From Acetobacteraceae bacterium (lineage in GTDB: Bacteria > Pseudomonadota > Alphaproteobacteria > Acetobacterales > Acetobacteraceae), in the NCBI GenBank assembly GCA_021732665.1, contig JAKFUL010000023.1, positions 1 through 64,000 on the forward strand: 64,000 nucleotides of DNA, given 5' to 3'. This document shows, piece by piece, positions 1 through 11,487 of this stretch. The stretch's first letter is position 1, and every line of letters begins with the position of its first letter. Made by a program: the position numbers and the translations under genes. Below the pieces are notes generated by a model that ran no database searches, was not told where the DNA came from, and worked only from the letters and a program-made list of their open reading frames with translations.

Positions 1-1
1 T

Positions 2-1645
2 CCCGGCGCCTGGGATTTCCAGCGCGCCGCCTATTTTTCGGGGCTCGGCGGCAGCGGCTTCGCCCTCGGCCCCGCCCGCATCCTGGAGGGCGAGGCGCCG
101 GCGCCCCTGCTCTCCGGCCTGCGCGCGGCCATGGAGGCGCGGGTGCAGGCCGCCATTCCCGGGGCCGCCGGCGCGATCGCGGCCGCGCTGATCACCGGCG
201 GCCAATCCGCCATTCCCCGCCCCGAGATGGTGGCGATGCGCGATTCCGGCCTCGCCCATCTGCTCAGTGTCTCCGGTCTGCACATCGCCATCGTCATGGG
301 CCTCACCTTCATGCTGCTGCGCCGGCTGCTGGCGCTCTGGCCCTGGCTGGCGCTGCGGCTGAACGTGAAGCTCCCCGCCTCGGCCGCCGCGCTGGCGGTG
401 GGTGGCTTCTACATGGTGCTGACGGGGTCCGAGGTGCCGATGCAGCGCAGCTTCGCCATGGCGGCGCTGGTGACGCTGGCGCTGCTGGCCGGGCGCCGGG
501 CGCTGACCCTGCGCGGCATCGCCATCGCCGCGGCGCTGGTGCTGGCGATCCAGCCCGCCGCCATCCTCGGCCCCTCCTTTCAGATGAGCTTCGCCGCCGT
601 CCTGGCGCTGGTGGCGGGCTGGGAGGCAGCGCGGCCCTATGTGAAGCGCGCGGGCATCCAACCACGCTGGTGGCATGGGGTGGCGCTGATGCTGCTCGGC
701 GGTGTCGCCACCTCGGTGCTGGCGGGGGCGGCGACCACGCCCTTCGGGCTGCATCATTTCGGCCGGCTGCAGGCCTATGGCGTGGCGGCCAATGCGCTGG
801 CGGTGCCGCTGACCAGCTTCTTCATCATGCCCGCGGCCATGCTGGCGGCGCTGCTGATGCCCTTCGGGCTGGAGGCGTGGCCGTTGCTGGCCATGGAGTT
901 CGGCGTGCAGGGCGTGCTGGCCATCGCCCATGCCGTTGCTTCCTGGCCAGGGGCGGCGCTCTCGGCCGAGCCCTTGCCGGGCTGGGGCCTGGCACTCTGC
1001 GCCTTCGGCATGGTCTGGCTGGCGCTGTGGCGCGGTGGGCTGCGGCTGGCCGGGGTGGCCATGATCATCTTCGGGCTTTCGGCCGGGCAATTCTCCCGCC
1101 CGCCGGATGCGCTGATCTCGGCCGATGCCAGGCTCATCGCGCTGCGCAACGCGCAGGGCCAGGTGTTTCTCGCCCGCGCCCCCGGCGGCCAGCGCTTCAC
1201 CAGCGAGGCCTGGCTGCGCGGCTGGGGCGAGCATGAGGCCGCACCCATGCCGCCGGCCGGAGGCGGCGATGCCGGACTGGACTGCCAGGGCGCCACCTGC
1301 CGGCTGCGGCTGACCCCCGAAGGCCCGCTGCTGGCGGCGCTGCGCCACACGCCCCCGCCGCCGCGCGGCCGCAACGCCCGCGCCGAGACCGCGCCACCGG
1401 CTGAGCCGCCCTGTGGCCAGGCCGCCATCATCCTCTCGCCCGAGCCGGTGCGTAGCCGCTGCGACGGTTCGATCGTGATCGACCGCTTCTCGGTCTGGCG
1501 CGATGGCGCGCATGCGGTCTGGCTCGAGGCATCAGGCCCGCGCGTGGTGAGCGACCGCGCGACGCGCGGCGACCGCCCCTGGGTGCCGCCCCGGCCGCTG
1601 CCGCGCTGGACGCCCGACAGCCTGCCGCTGGCCTCTACCGAGTAG
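2..1645 (+). CDS. comEC: ComEC/Rec2-family DNA-uptake channel protein (5' truncated)
   Basis: The gene is open from the first bases of the window, so its N-terminus lies upstream. The first visible residues (PGAWDFQRAAYF) fit the end of the periplasmic OB-like domain of ComEC. They are followed by the competence-domain signature SVSGLHIAIV and about ten hydrophobic segments. ComEC is the inner-membrane channel that carries single-stranded DNA into the cytoplasm in transformable bacteria. After the membrane part there is a roughly 180-residue soluble tail with scattered Cys residues instead of a full metallo-beta-lactamase domain with HxHxDH, so nuclease activity is not expected. I recall this short tail as common in alphaproteobacteria. 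The 3' end overlaps the convergent lipoprotein gene by 11 bases. Family assignment is firm; actual competence is not shown. Confidence 0.9.
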   Translation, partial: PGAWDFQRAAYFSGLGGSGFALGPARILEGEAPAPLLSGLRAAMEARVQAAIPGAAGAIAAALITGGQSAIPRPEMVAMRDSGLAHLLSVSGLHIAIVMGLTFMLLRRLLALWPWLALRLNVKLPASAAALAVGGFYMVLTGSEVPMQRSFAMAALVTLALLAGRRALTLRGIAIAAALVLAIQPAAILGPSFQMSFAAVLALVAGWEAARPYVKRAGIQPRWWHGVALMLLGGVATSVLAGAATTPFGLHHFGRLQAYGVAANALAVPLTSFFIMPAAMLAALLMPFGLEAWPLLAMEFGVQGVLAIAHAVASWPGAALSAEPLPGWGLALCAFGMVWLALWRGGLRLAGVAMIIFGLSAGQFSRPPDALISADARLIALRNAQGQVFLARAPGGQRFTSEAWLRGWGEHEAAPMPPAGGGDAGLDCQGATCRLRLTPEGPLLAALRHTPPPPRGRNARAETAPPAEPPCGQAAIILSPEPVRSRCDGSIVIDRFSVWRDGAHAVWLEASGPRVVSDRATRGDRPWVPPRPLPRWTPDSLPLASTE

Positions 1646-1979
1646 CGCCGGGCTGGTCGGGCGCCGCGGGGGCGTTCTGCCGCTCGCAATCGCGCGCCAG
1701 CGTGTCGCGGCGGAACTGCCGTCCGAGTTGGTCGAACTGCGCGCGTAACCCCAATGAGCCGGTCTCGGAACCCAGCCGGGCATTGCGCTCATCCTCGCGG
1801 ATCAACTGCCCGCGATCCTGCCGGGCCAGGGTACGGTCGGCGGCCTCGCGGCAGGCGACCTGGACGCTGACGCGGTCGCCGCGCTCGATATCGCGTGCCT
1901 CCGGCCGGGACGCGGCGGGGGTGAAGCCGCTGCAGGCGGCCAGGGAGAAAAGGAGGACGACGGGAAGGGCGCGGTGCAT
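1635..1979 (-). CDS. small putative lipoprotein
   Basis: The 114-residue product begins with a lipoprotein signal peptide: MHR, a hydrophobic stretch, then the lipobox LAAC with Cys16 as the predicted lipidated residue. The mature part is charged and probably helical (many Arg, Asp, Glu, Gln) with two further Cys residues. A longer reading frame runs upstream, but the ATG at 1979 is the only start that gives a signal peptide. I do not recognise a family. It would be anchored in the cell envelope. The gene lies between comEC (convergent, overlapping 11 bases) and ispDF (same strand, 47 bases upstream), so it may be read from the ispDF transcript. Confidence 0.7.
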   Translation of the reverse strand: MHRALPVVLLFSLAACSGFTPAASRPEARDIERGDRVSVQVACREAADRTLARQDRGQLIREDERNARLGSETGSLGLRAQFDQLGRQFRRDTLARDCERQNAPAAPDQPGATR

Positions 1980-2026
1980 GGGCCGAGTATAGGCCGCCGC
2001 CAGCGCCGCTGTCGAATGTCCCGGCG

Positions 2027-3169
2027 TCAATCCGCGATGAGAATGGACACCGCCGCCTGGGCCGCGATGCCCTCCTCGCGCCCGGTGAAACCCAGCCGCT
2101 CGGTGGTGGTGGCCTTCACGCCGATGCGCGCCACCTCCACGCCCAGAAGTGCCGCCAGCCGCGCACGCATCGCCTCGACATGCGGCCGGATCTTCGGGCG
2201 TTCGCAGACCAGCGTGACATCGGCATTGACCAGCCGACCGCCCCTCGCGGCGATGCGCGCCGCCGCATGCTCCAGGAACTGCGCGCTGTCGGCATCCTTC
2301 CAGGTCATCTGGCTGGGCGGGAAATGCGCGCCGATATCGCCCTCGCCCAGCGCGCCATAAATCGCGTCGCACAGCGCATGAATGCCCACATCGGCGTCGG
2401 AATGGCCATCGAGGCCCATCTCATGCGGCACCGTCAGGCCGCAAAGGATGAGCGGCCGGCCGGCCACCAGGCGGTGCACATCGAAGCCGGTGCCGACGCG
2501 GCAGACCATTTGCGGGGTGGGGATTGTCACGCGAGAAAGATCCTCGGGGAAGGTGATTTTCACGTTGTGCTCGCTGCCCGGCACCAGGGCGACGGGGGCG
2601 CCCATGCGCTCCAGCAGCTCGGCATCGTCGGTCGCGTCATCCGCGGCGCCGGCATGGGCGGCAACGAGCGTGGCATAGCGGAAAGCCTGCGGCGTCTGGG
2701 CGCGGAACAGCCCGGCGCGGGCCACGGTGGCGGCGATCATGCCGCCTTCGCCGCGCTTGAGCGTGTCGCTGACCGGCTGGGCGGGGATGGCGCCGGGCGC
2801 CGTCTCCAGCGCCGCCAGCAGCGCGGCGACGGTGCCGCGCGGCACCACCGGCCGCGCGCTGTCATGCACCAGCACGATATCGGGGGCGCGGCCCCGAAGC
2901 GCCGCCAACCCGGCGCGCACCGAGGCCGGGCGGGTGGCGCCGCCTGCCACCGGGGGCAAGGCGGGCAGGCCCGCCAGCATGGCCGCCAGCGCCGCCTCGT
3001 CACCCGCCGGGCAGACCGGTTGCAGGGCCGCCACCAGCCCTTCGGCCAGCAGCGCCTCCGCCGCGTGGCGCAGCACCGGCTTGCCGCCCATGGCCAGATA
3101 TTGCTTCGGTCGGTCCGCGCCGAAGCGCGTGCCCTGGCCCGCCGCCAGAAGAATTGCCACCACATCCAT
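2027..3169 (-). CDS. ispDF: bifunctional IspD/IspF isoprenoid enzyme
   Basis: The 380-residue protein fuses two steps of the MEP (non-mevalonate) isoprenoid pathway. Residues 1 to about 220 are the CTP:2-C-methyl-D-erythritol-4-phosphate cytidylyltransferase, with the nucleotide-binding motif LLAAGQGTRF followed by RPKQY, and the HDSARP motif. Residues from about 221 to the end are 2-C-methyl-D-erythritol 2,4-cyclodiphosphate synthase, with metal ligands in GFDVHR and GHSDAD and the C-terminal TTTERLGF motif. Fused IspDF is typical of alphaproteobacteria. The ATG at 3169 places the glycine-rich loop at residues 7-16, as usual; the frame continues upstream without homology. It is divergent from dusB. 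Confidence 0.95.
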   Translation of the reverse strand: MDVVAILLAAGQGTRFGADRPKQYLAMGGKPVLRHAAEALLAEGLVAALQPVCPAGDEAALAAMLAGLPALPPVAGGATRPASVRAGLAALRGRAPDIVLVHDSARPVVPRGTVAALLAALETAPGAIPAQPVSDTLKRGEGGMIAATVARAGLFRAQTPQAFRYATLVAAHAGAADDATDDAELLERMGAPVALVPGSEHNVKITFPEDLSRVTIPTPQMVCRVGTGFDVHRLVAGRPLILCGLTVPHEMGLDGHSDADVGIHALCDAIYGALGEGDIGAHFPPSQMTWKDADSAQFLEHAAARIAARGGRLVNADVTLVCERPKIRPHVEAMRARLAALLGVEVARIGVKATTTERLGFTGREEGIAAQAAVSILIAD

Positions 3170-3220
3170 GGCCGCGCGGGTTACGCCAGAAATCGCGCCA
3201 CCGCAAACCGATGACGCATG

Positions 3221-3249
3221 TTGCCCACGCCTTGGGCTTTCTGTATGCC
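3221..3249 (+). promoter_or_regulatory. possible dusB-ntr operon promoter
   Basis: TTGCCC (3221-3226) and TATGCC (3244-3249) are separated by exactly 17 bases, resembling -35 and -10 boxes. Transcription would then begin close to the ATG at 3257, giving a leaderless or nearly leaderless mRNA. This is a weak match in GC-rich DNA and is only a suggestion. Confidence 0.25.
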
Positions 3250-3256
3250 TGCCCGA

Positions 3257-4279
3257 ATGTTGTGCAACCCACCCCTCAGGCCGATTGATCTTGCCGCCGG
3301 CGTGCGCATCGAAACGCCGGTCATCCTGGCCCCCATGTCGGGCGTGACGGACCTGCCCTTCCGTCGCCTGGCGCGCGCCGAGGGTACCGGGCTCGTCGTT
3401 TCCGAAATGATCGCCAGCCAGGCGATGATCCGGCAGAACCGGCAATCCCTGATGATGGCCGATGTTGATGCCGGCATCACCTCCACCCAGCTTGCCGGCT
3501 GCGACCCCGCGGTGATGGCCGAGGCCGCGAAGCTGGTGGTGTCCCTGGGTGCGGCCATCGTCGACATCAATTTCGGCTGCCCGGTGAAGAAGGTGGCGGT
3601 GGGCCAATCCGCCGGCTCCGCCCTGATGCGCGACGAGGTGGCGGCGGCGCGGATCCTGGAGGCCGTTGTCCGCGCCGTGGAGGTGCCGGTCACGCTGAAG
3701 ATGCGCATGGGCTGGGACCACAATTCGCTCAACGCCCCCAAGCTCGCGCGCATCGCGCAGGAATGCGGGATCAAGCTCGTCACCATCCATGGCCGGACCC
3801 GGCAGATGCTCTACACCGGCACGGCCGATTGGCATTTCATCGCCGGCGTAAAGGCGGCGGTCACCATCCCCGTCATCGCCAATGGCGATATCACGACAGT
3901 GCAGGACGCGGCCGCCGCCATGGCCGCCAGCGGCGCGGACGGGGTGATGATCGGCCGCGGCTGCTATGGCCGCCCCTGGTTCCCGCGCCAGGTCGCGCAT
4001 TACCTGCGCACCGGCGAGGCGCTGCCCGACCCTTCGCTGTCCGAGCAATACGCCATCCTGCTGGAACATTACCGCGCCATGCTCGGCCATTACGGCACCC
4101 AGGCCGGCGCGCGCATCGCCCGCAAGCATGTCGCGTGGTATTCCAAGGGCCTGCGCGGCGGCGCCGAATTCCGCATGGCCATCAACCGCACCGACGACCC
4201 CACCGAGGCGGAAGCGCTGATGGAAAGCTTCTACCGCCCTTTGATCGAGGCCCCCGCGCCCGAGAGGATGGCGGCGTGA
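3257..4279 (+). CDS. dusB: tRNA-dihydrouridine synthase, DusB/NifR3 type
   Basis: This flavoenzyme reduces uridine to dihydrouridine in the D-loop of tRNA using NADPH. The 340-residue product has the DusB/NifR3 hallmarks: [14 protein letters not shown] near the N-terminus, the catalytic cysteine in NFGCPVKK, the HGRTR motif, and the FMN-binding IANGDI and DGVMIGRG segments. An in-frame ATG at 3218 would add 13 residues with no family support, so I prefer 3257. Its stop overlaps the GTG start of ntrB. This position at the head of the ntr operon is the classic nifR3-ntrB-ntrC arrangement. Confidence 0.93.
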   Translation: MLCNPPLRPIDLAAGVRIETPVILAPMSGVTDLPFRRLARAEGTGLVVSEMIASQAMIRQNRQSLMMADVDAGITSTQLAGCDPAVMAEAAKLVVSLGAAIVDINFGCPVKKVAVGQSAGSALMRDEVAAARILEAVVRAVEVPVTLKMRMGWDHNSLNAPKLARIAQECGIKLVTIHGRTRQMLYTGTADWHFIAGVKAAVTIPVIANGDITTVQDAAAAMAASGADGVMIGRGCYGRPWFPRQVAHYLRTGEALPDPSLSEQYAILLEHYRAMLGHYGTQAGARIARKHVAWYSKGLRGGAEFRMAINRTDDPTEAEALMESFYRPLIEAPAPERMAA

Positions 4280-5427
4280 GCGGTGCCCGCCTCGCCGGCC
4301 TCGCCCGGCGCTTCGTCTCCGCCCGCAACGCGGTGCCCGATGCGGCCTCCGTGCTCTCGGCGCTGCCCATGCCCGCCGTGGTGCTCGACGCCGATGACCG
4401 CTTCCGCTTCGCCAACCAGGCGGCGGAGCTGTTTTTTCAGCAATCCATTGCCACGCTGATGGGGATGGCGCTGGGCGAATTCCTGCCGGTCGACAGCCGC
4501 GTCTTCGCCGTGCTCCGCCAGGTCAGGCTGCAGGATGCGCCGGTCTCCGACCATGACCTGCTGCTGCAAAGCCCGAAGCTGCACCGCTCCGGCGTCTCGG
4601 CGCATGGCGCGCCGCTGCCCGAGATGCCCGGGGCCGTGGTGCTGACGCTGACCGATGGCTCGACGGCGGCCATGCTCGACCGCCAGCTGAATTTCCTGGG
4701 TGCCGCGCGTGGCGCCACCGCCATGGCGGCGATGCTGGCGCATGAGATCAAGAACCCGCTCTCGGGCATCCGAGGTGCTGCGCAATTGCTCGAACAGAAC
4801 GCGTCCGAGGCCGATATCGAGCTGACCCAGCTGATCCAGGACGAGACGGATCGCATCCGCAACCTGATCGACCGGATGGAGATGTTCTCCGACCGGCCGG
4901 TGGACCGCGCGCCGGTGAACATCCACCGCGTGCTGGATCACGTGAGGCGCGTGGCGCAATCGGGCTTCGCCGCGCATCTGAAGATCATCGAGGAATACGA
5001 CCCCTCGCTGCCCCCGGTCTGGGGCAATCGCGACCAGCTCGTCCAGATCCTGCTCAACCTGGTGAAGAACGCGGCCGAGGCGGTGACCGAGCACGGCCGC
5101 GGCCTGGGCGAGATCCACCTCATCACCGCCTATCACCACGGCGTGCGCATCGCCGTGCCCGGCACCTCGGAGCGGGTGCATCTGCCCTTGCAGATCATCG
5201 TGCGCGACAATGGGCCGGGTATCCCCGAGGAGCTGCGCAGCACGCTGTTCGAGCCCTTCGTCACCACCAAGCGCGGCGGCCAGGGGCTGGGGCTGGCGCT
5301 GGTCGCCAAGCTGGTCTCCAATCACGGCGCGCTCATCGAATGCGACAGCCGCCCGGGGCGCACCTCCTTCCGCCTCTCCATGCCCGTTCCACCGCCGGGC
5401 GAACCTGTTCCGCTGGAGCTTGATTGA
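4276..5427 (+). CDS. ntrB: nitrogen regulation sensor histidine kinase NtrB
   Basis: The 383-residue protein has no transmembrane segment, as expected for cytoplasmic NtrB. A PAS domain (about residues 35-130) precedes a HisKA domain with the phosphoacceptor His at about 156 in [11 protein letters not shown]. The ATPase domain has an N box (NLVKNAAEA) and G boxes ([18 protein letters not shown]). NtrB phosphorylates NtrC under nitrogen limitation and is held in check by PII. The GTG at 4276 overlaps the dusB stop (GTGA), and no in-frame ATG lies close enough to give a full PAS domain, so translation is probably coupled to dusB. Its own 3' end abuts ntrC. Confidence 0.94.
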   Translation: MSGARLAGLARRFVSARNAVPDAASVLSALPMPAVVLDADDRFRFANQAAELFFQQSIATLMGMALGEFLPVDSRVFAVLRQVRLQDAPVSDHDLLLQSPKLHRSGVSAHGAPLPEMPGAVVLTLTDGSTAAMLDRQLNFLGAARGATAMAAMLAHEIKNPLSGIRGAAQLLEQNASEADIELTQLIQDETDRIRNLIDRMEMFSDRPVDRAPVNIHRVLDHVRRVAQSGFAAHLKIIEEYDPSLPPVWGNRDQLVQILLNLVKNAAEAVTEHGRGLGEIHLITAYHHGVRIAVPGTSERVHLPLQIIVRDNGPGIPEELRSTLFEPFVTTKRGGQGLGLALVAKLVSNHGALIECDSRPGRTSFRLSMPVPPPGEPVPLELD

Positions 5428-5429
5428 AC

Positions 5430-6871
<1,442 letters not shown>

Positions 6872-6872
<1 letters not shown>

Positions 6873-9196
6873 TGAAGATTCTGCCCGCCCCAGATCTGCG
6901 GGGTGCGGGGCAGGGTGAGGCCGCGCGCGTGTCGCGCCGCCCGGCGCCCCGGCCAGTGCGCGAGCCCAGAGGCCCGCTGCGCCGGGTTTCCGACCTGTTG
7001 CTGGGCCGCGTCGTCACGCTGGGGCTGGCCGTGGGCGCCCTGCTGATGGGCCTGCTCACCTTCACGGTGCTCAGCGATGGCAGCCCCTTCGGACCGACCC
7101 GGCCGGGGCAGGTGGTGGGGCTGGTGCTGGCGGCGGTGGCCTTCCTGCTGTTGCTCTTCGCCGCCCTCGCCGGGCGGCTGGTGCGGATGTGGGCGGAACG
7201 CAGGCGCGGCTATGCCGGCTCGCGCCTGCACACCAGGCTGGTGGTGCTGTTCTCGGTCGTGGCCATCGTGCCGTCGATGCTGGTGGCGGGCTTCGCCGCG
7301 CTGTTCTTCAACCTCGGCATCCAGGCCTGGTTCAGCGACCGCGTTCGCACCGCGCTCGATGCCTCGCTGCTGGCCAGCCGGGCCTATCTGGCCGAACACC
7401 AGCAGAACATCCGCGCCGATGCCTTCGCCATGGCCAATGACCTCAACCGCGCCGTGGTGCTGCTGCCCGAGCAGGGGCTGACCTTCGCCCGTGTGCTGGG
7501 CACCCAGGCCGGGGTGCGCGGGTTGACGGAGGCGATCGTCTTCGAGCCGGTGCTGGGCCGGGTCATCGCCCATGCCGGCATTTCGGCCGGTTTCCAGCTT
7601 GACCCGCCGCCGGCCTCGGCCGTTGAGATGGCGCGCTCGGGCGAGGTCGCCGTGCTGACGGGGGAGGAGAACAACCGGGCGCGTGCCGTGATCGCCCTGG
7701 CGCCTGCCACCGGGTTGCTGCTGATGATCGGCCGGCCGGTGGACAGCCAGGTGATCGAGCACATGCAGCGCACCGAGGCCGCGGTCGAGGCCTATGACAG
7801 TCTCGACCGCAACCGCTCGGGCCTGCAGATCACCTTCGTGATGATCTTTGCCATTGCCGCCCTTCTGGTGCTGTTGGCGGCCATCCTGATCGGTCTTGTG
7901 CTGGCCAACCAGCTGGCGCGGCCCATTGGCAAGCTGATCCAGGCCGCCGAGCGGGTGCGCTCGGGCGATCTCTCCGTGCGGGTGGATGAGGGGACATCCG
8001 ATGACGAGGTCACCACGCTCAGCCGCGCCTTCAATCGCATGACCAACCAGCTGGCCGGTCAGCGCAACGAGCTGATGGAGGCCTACCGCACCATCGACGA
8101 ACGCCGGCGCTTCACCGAGGGCGTGCTGGCCGGCGTCTCCGCCGGGGTCATCGGGCTCGACAGCGATGGCAGCATCAACCTGCCCAATCGCCGCGCGAGC
8201 GAATTGCTGGGGCAGGATCTGGACCCCGCCATCGGCCGTGACCTGGCCGAGATGGTGCCGGAATTCGAGCCGCTGCTCGGCCTGATGCGCCAGGGCGGGG
8301 GCGCCGCCACGGCCGAAATCCGCATCGGCCCGCCCTCGGCCCGGCGCAGCCTGCTGGCCCGCATCTCGGCCGAGACCACGGACGACAATATCTCAGGCTA
8401 TGTGCTGACCTTCGATGACATCACGGCCCTGCTGACGGCGCAGCGTCAGGCCGCCTGGGCCGATGTGGCGCGCCGCATCGCGCATGAGATCAAGAACCCG
8501 CTGACCCCCATCCAGCTCTCGGCCGAGCGCCTGAAGAAGCGCTACCTCAAGCAGATCCATGACGACCCCGAGACCTTCATCCAATGCACCGACACCATCG
8601 TGCGCCAGGTCGGCGATATCGGCCGCATGGTGGATGAGTTCTCGGCCTTCGCCCGCATGCCGCAGCCGGTCATCCGCCCGGAGAAGCTGAACCGGCTGCT
8701 GGAGGAGGCACTGGTGCTGCAACGCCACGCCCATGCCGAGATCCACTACACGCTGGAGATGCCCGGCCAGGCCCCGGTGGCCGCCTGTGACCGCCGGCTG
8801 CTGGGCCAGGCGCTGACCAATCTCCTGGCCAATGCGGCGGATGCCATCGCCATGCGGGCGGAGAAGGAGGGCCGCGCCGCCACCGGCCACATCATCGTGC
8901 GGCTGACCACCGAGGAGGAGCAGGCGGTGATCTCGGTCACCGATGACGGCATCGGCCTGCCGGCCGGCGAGGAGCGCGAGCGGCTGGCCGAGCCCTATGT
9001 GACGCACAAGCTGAAAGGCACCGGGCTCGGTCTCGCCATCGTCAAGAAGATCATGGAGGATCACGGCGGCAGCCTGGCGCTGGAGGACGCGCCCGACCCG
9101 CCCGGTGCGCGGGCCACGCTACGCCTGCCCTGGCGCAGCCTGGCCGAAGCTGCCATGGATAGGGGCCTGGCACATGCGCAGGCAGGGGAGCACTGA
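6872..9196 (+). CDS. ntrY: membrane sensor histidine kinase NtrY
   Basis: The 774-residue kinase has transmembrane segments at roughly residues 45-70, 78-105, 125-150 and 322-345, enclosing a periplasmic sensor region. These are followed by a HAMP domain, a PAS domain (about 410-525), HisKA with the acceptor His near 539 ([19 protein letters not shown]) and an ATPase domain (NLLANAADA, DDGIGLP, GTGLGLAI). NtrY pairs with NtrX and has been linked to nitrogen, redox and envelope control in other alphaproteobacteria. The ATG shares one base with the ntrC stop. The first 40 residues are Arg- and Pro-rich and cytoplasmic. Confidence 0.93.
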
Positions 9197-9220
9197 TGGA
9201 GTGCGGCAGGAGGATCAGGG

Positions 9221-10612
9221 ATGGCGCATGATATCCTGATCGTGGATGACGAGCCGGATATCCGCACGCTCATCGAGGGCATTCTCACCGATGAGGGGTA
9301 CGAGACGCGCCAGGCGCATAACAGCGACGCGGCGCTGGCGGCTTTCCGGGCGCGTCGGCCCTCGCTGATCATCCTGGACATCTGGCTGCAGGGCTCCAAG
9401 CTCGACGGTCTGGGCATTCTCCAGGCGATGAACCTGGAGGAGCCGCAGATCCCCTGCATCATGATCTCGGGCCACGGCACCATCGAGACGGCGGTGCAGG
9501 CGATCCAGATCGGCGCCTATGATTTCGTCGAAAAGCCTTTCAAGTCGGACCGTCTGCTGCTGATCGTCAACCGCGCGCTGGAATCGGCCAAGCTGCGCCG
9601 CGAAATCAGCGAATTGCGCATGCGTGCCGGGCCGGAGACCGAGCTTGTCGGCATCTCCACCGTGGTGAACCAGTTGCGGACATCGATCGAGCGGGTGGCG
9701 CCGACCGGCTCGCGCGTGCTCATCTCCGGCCCCGCCGGCGCGGGCAAGGAGGTGGTGGCGCGGATGATCCATGCCCGCTCCCGCCGCGTGGACGGGCCTT
9801 TCGTGGCCATCAACTGCGCCACGATGAACCCGGCCAGGATCGAGGAGGAGCTGTTCGGCGTCGAACCCTCGGCCGACGGCCCGCGCCGCGCGGGGGTGCT
9901 GGAACGCGCCCATGGCGGCACCCTGCTGCTCGACGAGGTCGCCGACATGCCGCTGGAAACCCAGGGCAAGATCGTGCGGGCGTTGCAGGATCAGGGCTTC
10001 GCGCGCATCGGCGGCTCGGCCCGGGTGAATGTGGATGTGCGGGTCATCGCCACCACCAACCGCGATCTGCAGGGCGAGATCATCGCCGGGCGGTTCCGCG
10101 AGGATCTGTTCTATCGCCTCTCCGTGGTGCCGCTGCGCATCCCCGCGCTGCGCGACCGGCGCGAGGATATTCCGGCCCTGGCGCGCCATTTCATGGCCCG
10201 CTCGGGCGAGACCTCCGGCATCGCGCCGCGCGAGATCAGCGAGGACACGCTGGCGGCACTTCAGACCTATGATTGGCCGGGCAACGTACGGCAGCTGCGC
10301 AACCTGATCGACTGGCTGCTGATCATGGCGCCGGGCGACAATGGCTCGGCCATCCGCGCCGACATGCTGCCGCCCGAGGTGGGTGCCGCGGCACCGGCCA
10401 TGCTCAAGCTCGACCGTTCCAGCGAGATCATGACGCTGCCCTTGCGTGAGGCGCGGGAGTTGTTCGAGCGGCAATATCTGGAAGCCCAGCTGCTGCGCTT
10501 CGGCGGCAATATATCCCGCACCGCGACCTTCGTGGGCATGGAGCGCAGCGCGCTGCACCGCAAGCTGAAATTCCTGGGCGTGCAGGCGGAGGATCGGGCT
10601 GCCAGCGCCTAG
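9221..10612 (+). CDS. ntrX: response regulator NtrX, GAFTGA motif absent
   Basis: The 463-residue protein has a receiver domain (ILIVDDEPDIR; phospho-acceptor Asp53), an AAA+ domain and a C-terminal Fis-type helix-turn-helix (ATFVGMERSALHRKL). Walker A (GPAGAGKE) and Walker B (LLLDEVADM) are present. The segment between ELFG and GVLERA, which in NtrC holds GAFTGA, here reads VEPSADGPRRA, so productive contact with sigma-54 is unlikely. The protein may work as a DNA-binding regulator with sigma-70. It is 24 bases after ntrY with GGAGG upstream. The stop codon overlaps that of the convergent SDR gene by 4 bases. The hfq gene often found after ntrX is not here. Confidence 0.92.
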   Translation: MAHDILIVDDEPDIRTLIEGILTDEGYETRQAHNSDAALAAFRARRPSLIILDIWLQGSKLDGLGILQAMNLEEPQIPCIMISGHGTIETAVQAIQIGAYDFVEKPFKSDRLLLIVNRALESAKLRREISELRMRAGPETELVGISTVVNQLRTSIERVAPTGSRVLISGPAGAGKEVVARMIHARSRRVDGPFVAINCATMNPARIEEELFGVEPSADGPRRAGVLERAHGGTLLLDEVADMPLETQGKIVRALQDQGFARIGGSARVNVDVRVIATTNRDLQGEIIAGRFREDLFYRLSVVPLRIPALRDRREDIPALARHFMARSGETSGIAPREISEDTLAALQTYDWPGNVRQLRNLIDWLLIMAPGDNGSAIRADMLPPEVGAAAPAMLKLDRSSEIMTLPLREARELFERQYLEAQLLRFGGNISRTATFVGMERSALHRKLKFLGVQAEDRAASA

Positions 10613-11487
10613 TCGCGCGCCGCCTTGTCCGCCGCCGTCCGGGCCTTGATGCGCGCCCGCGCCGCCTCCCATTCCGCATCGCCCCAGGCGAGATAGTCGC
10701 GAAAGCCGCCGCCCTGACTCAACCAATTGCCGCCATCCAGCGCAATGGTCTGGCCGGAAATCCAGCCCGCCCCGGGGGAGAGCAGGAAGGTGGCGAGGTT
10801 GCCGATATCCTCGGGCGTGCCCACGCGGCCCAGCGGGTTCAGCGCGGCCGCCTTTTCCGCCGGGTCGTTCTCGCCGGGGCGAAGGCGGGCCAGCATGCCC
10901 TCGGTCGGGATCAGACCGGGGGCGATGCAGTTCAGCCTTATGCCGTAACGCCCCCATTCCACCGCCAGCGACTTGGTCATGGCATCCAGTCCCGCCTTGG
11001 ACATGGCCGAGGGCAGCACGAAGGGCGCGCCGGTCCAGACCCAGGTCACCACGATGGAGACCACGGCACCGGGCATGTCCCTGGCGATCCATTGCCGCCC
11101 CAGCGCCTGCGTCACGCCGAAGGAGCCGTGGAAGACGATGTCGGAAATGGCGCGGAAGGCGCGCGGGCTCAGATCCTCCGTCCGGCTGACGAAATTGCCG
11201 GCGGCGTTGTTGATGAGGTGGGTGATCGGCCGGCCTTCGTCGAAAGCGCGGGCGATGGCGGCCTCCACCGCCTCGACATCCTTGATGTCCACCACGGCGT
11301 GAACAGCCCGCCCCGGATGCGCCGCGTTCATCGCGGCACAGGCCTCCTCCAGCACCGGGGCGCGCCGGCCCCAGATCTCCACCGCGGCGCCATGCGCCAG
11401 CAGCGTCTCGGCCATCATCCGGCCGAGGCCCGTGCCGCCGCCGGTGATCAGCACGCGGCTGCCCGCCATCAGGTCAGGCGCGAACAT
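10609..11487 (-). CDS. SDR-family oxidoreductase, 2,4-dienoyl-CoA reductase-like
   Basis: The 292-residue protein has the Rossmann motif TGGGTGLG (residues 16-23) and the NNAAGNF signature. The usual YxxxK is replaced by SAMSK (in VLPSAMSKAG), so the catalytic Tyr is absent while the Lys is kept. That pattern, and the following segment SLAVEWGRYGIRLN, resemble 2,4-dienoyl-CoA reductases, where the usual Tyr is also missing. The likely role is NADPH-dependent reduction of 2,4-dienoyl-CoA during oxidation of unsaturated fatty acids. Its ATG overlaps the stop of the preceding Bug receptor gene (TGATG), so the two are probably co-translated. The substrate is inferred. Confidence 0.8.
   Translation of the reverse strand: MFAPDLMAGSRVLITGGGTGLGRMMAETLLAHGAAVEIWGRRAPVLEEACAAMNAAHPGRAVHAVVDIKDVEAVEAAIARAFDEGRPITHLINNAAGNFVSRTEDLSPRAFRAISDIVFHGSFGVTQALGRQWIARDMPGAVVSIVVTWVWTGAPFVLPSAMSKAGLDAMTKSLAVEWGRYGIRLNCIAPGLIPTEGMLARLRPGENDPAEKAAALNPLGRVGTPEDIGNLATFLLSPGAGWISGQTIALDGGNWLSQGGGFRDYLAWGDAEWEAARARIKARTAADKAARD

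Noticed and set aside
2027-4129. 700-codon minus-strand open frame
   Set aside because: Only the part up to 3169 is ispDF. The rest is the antisense shadow of dusB, kept open by GC-rich codon bias.
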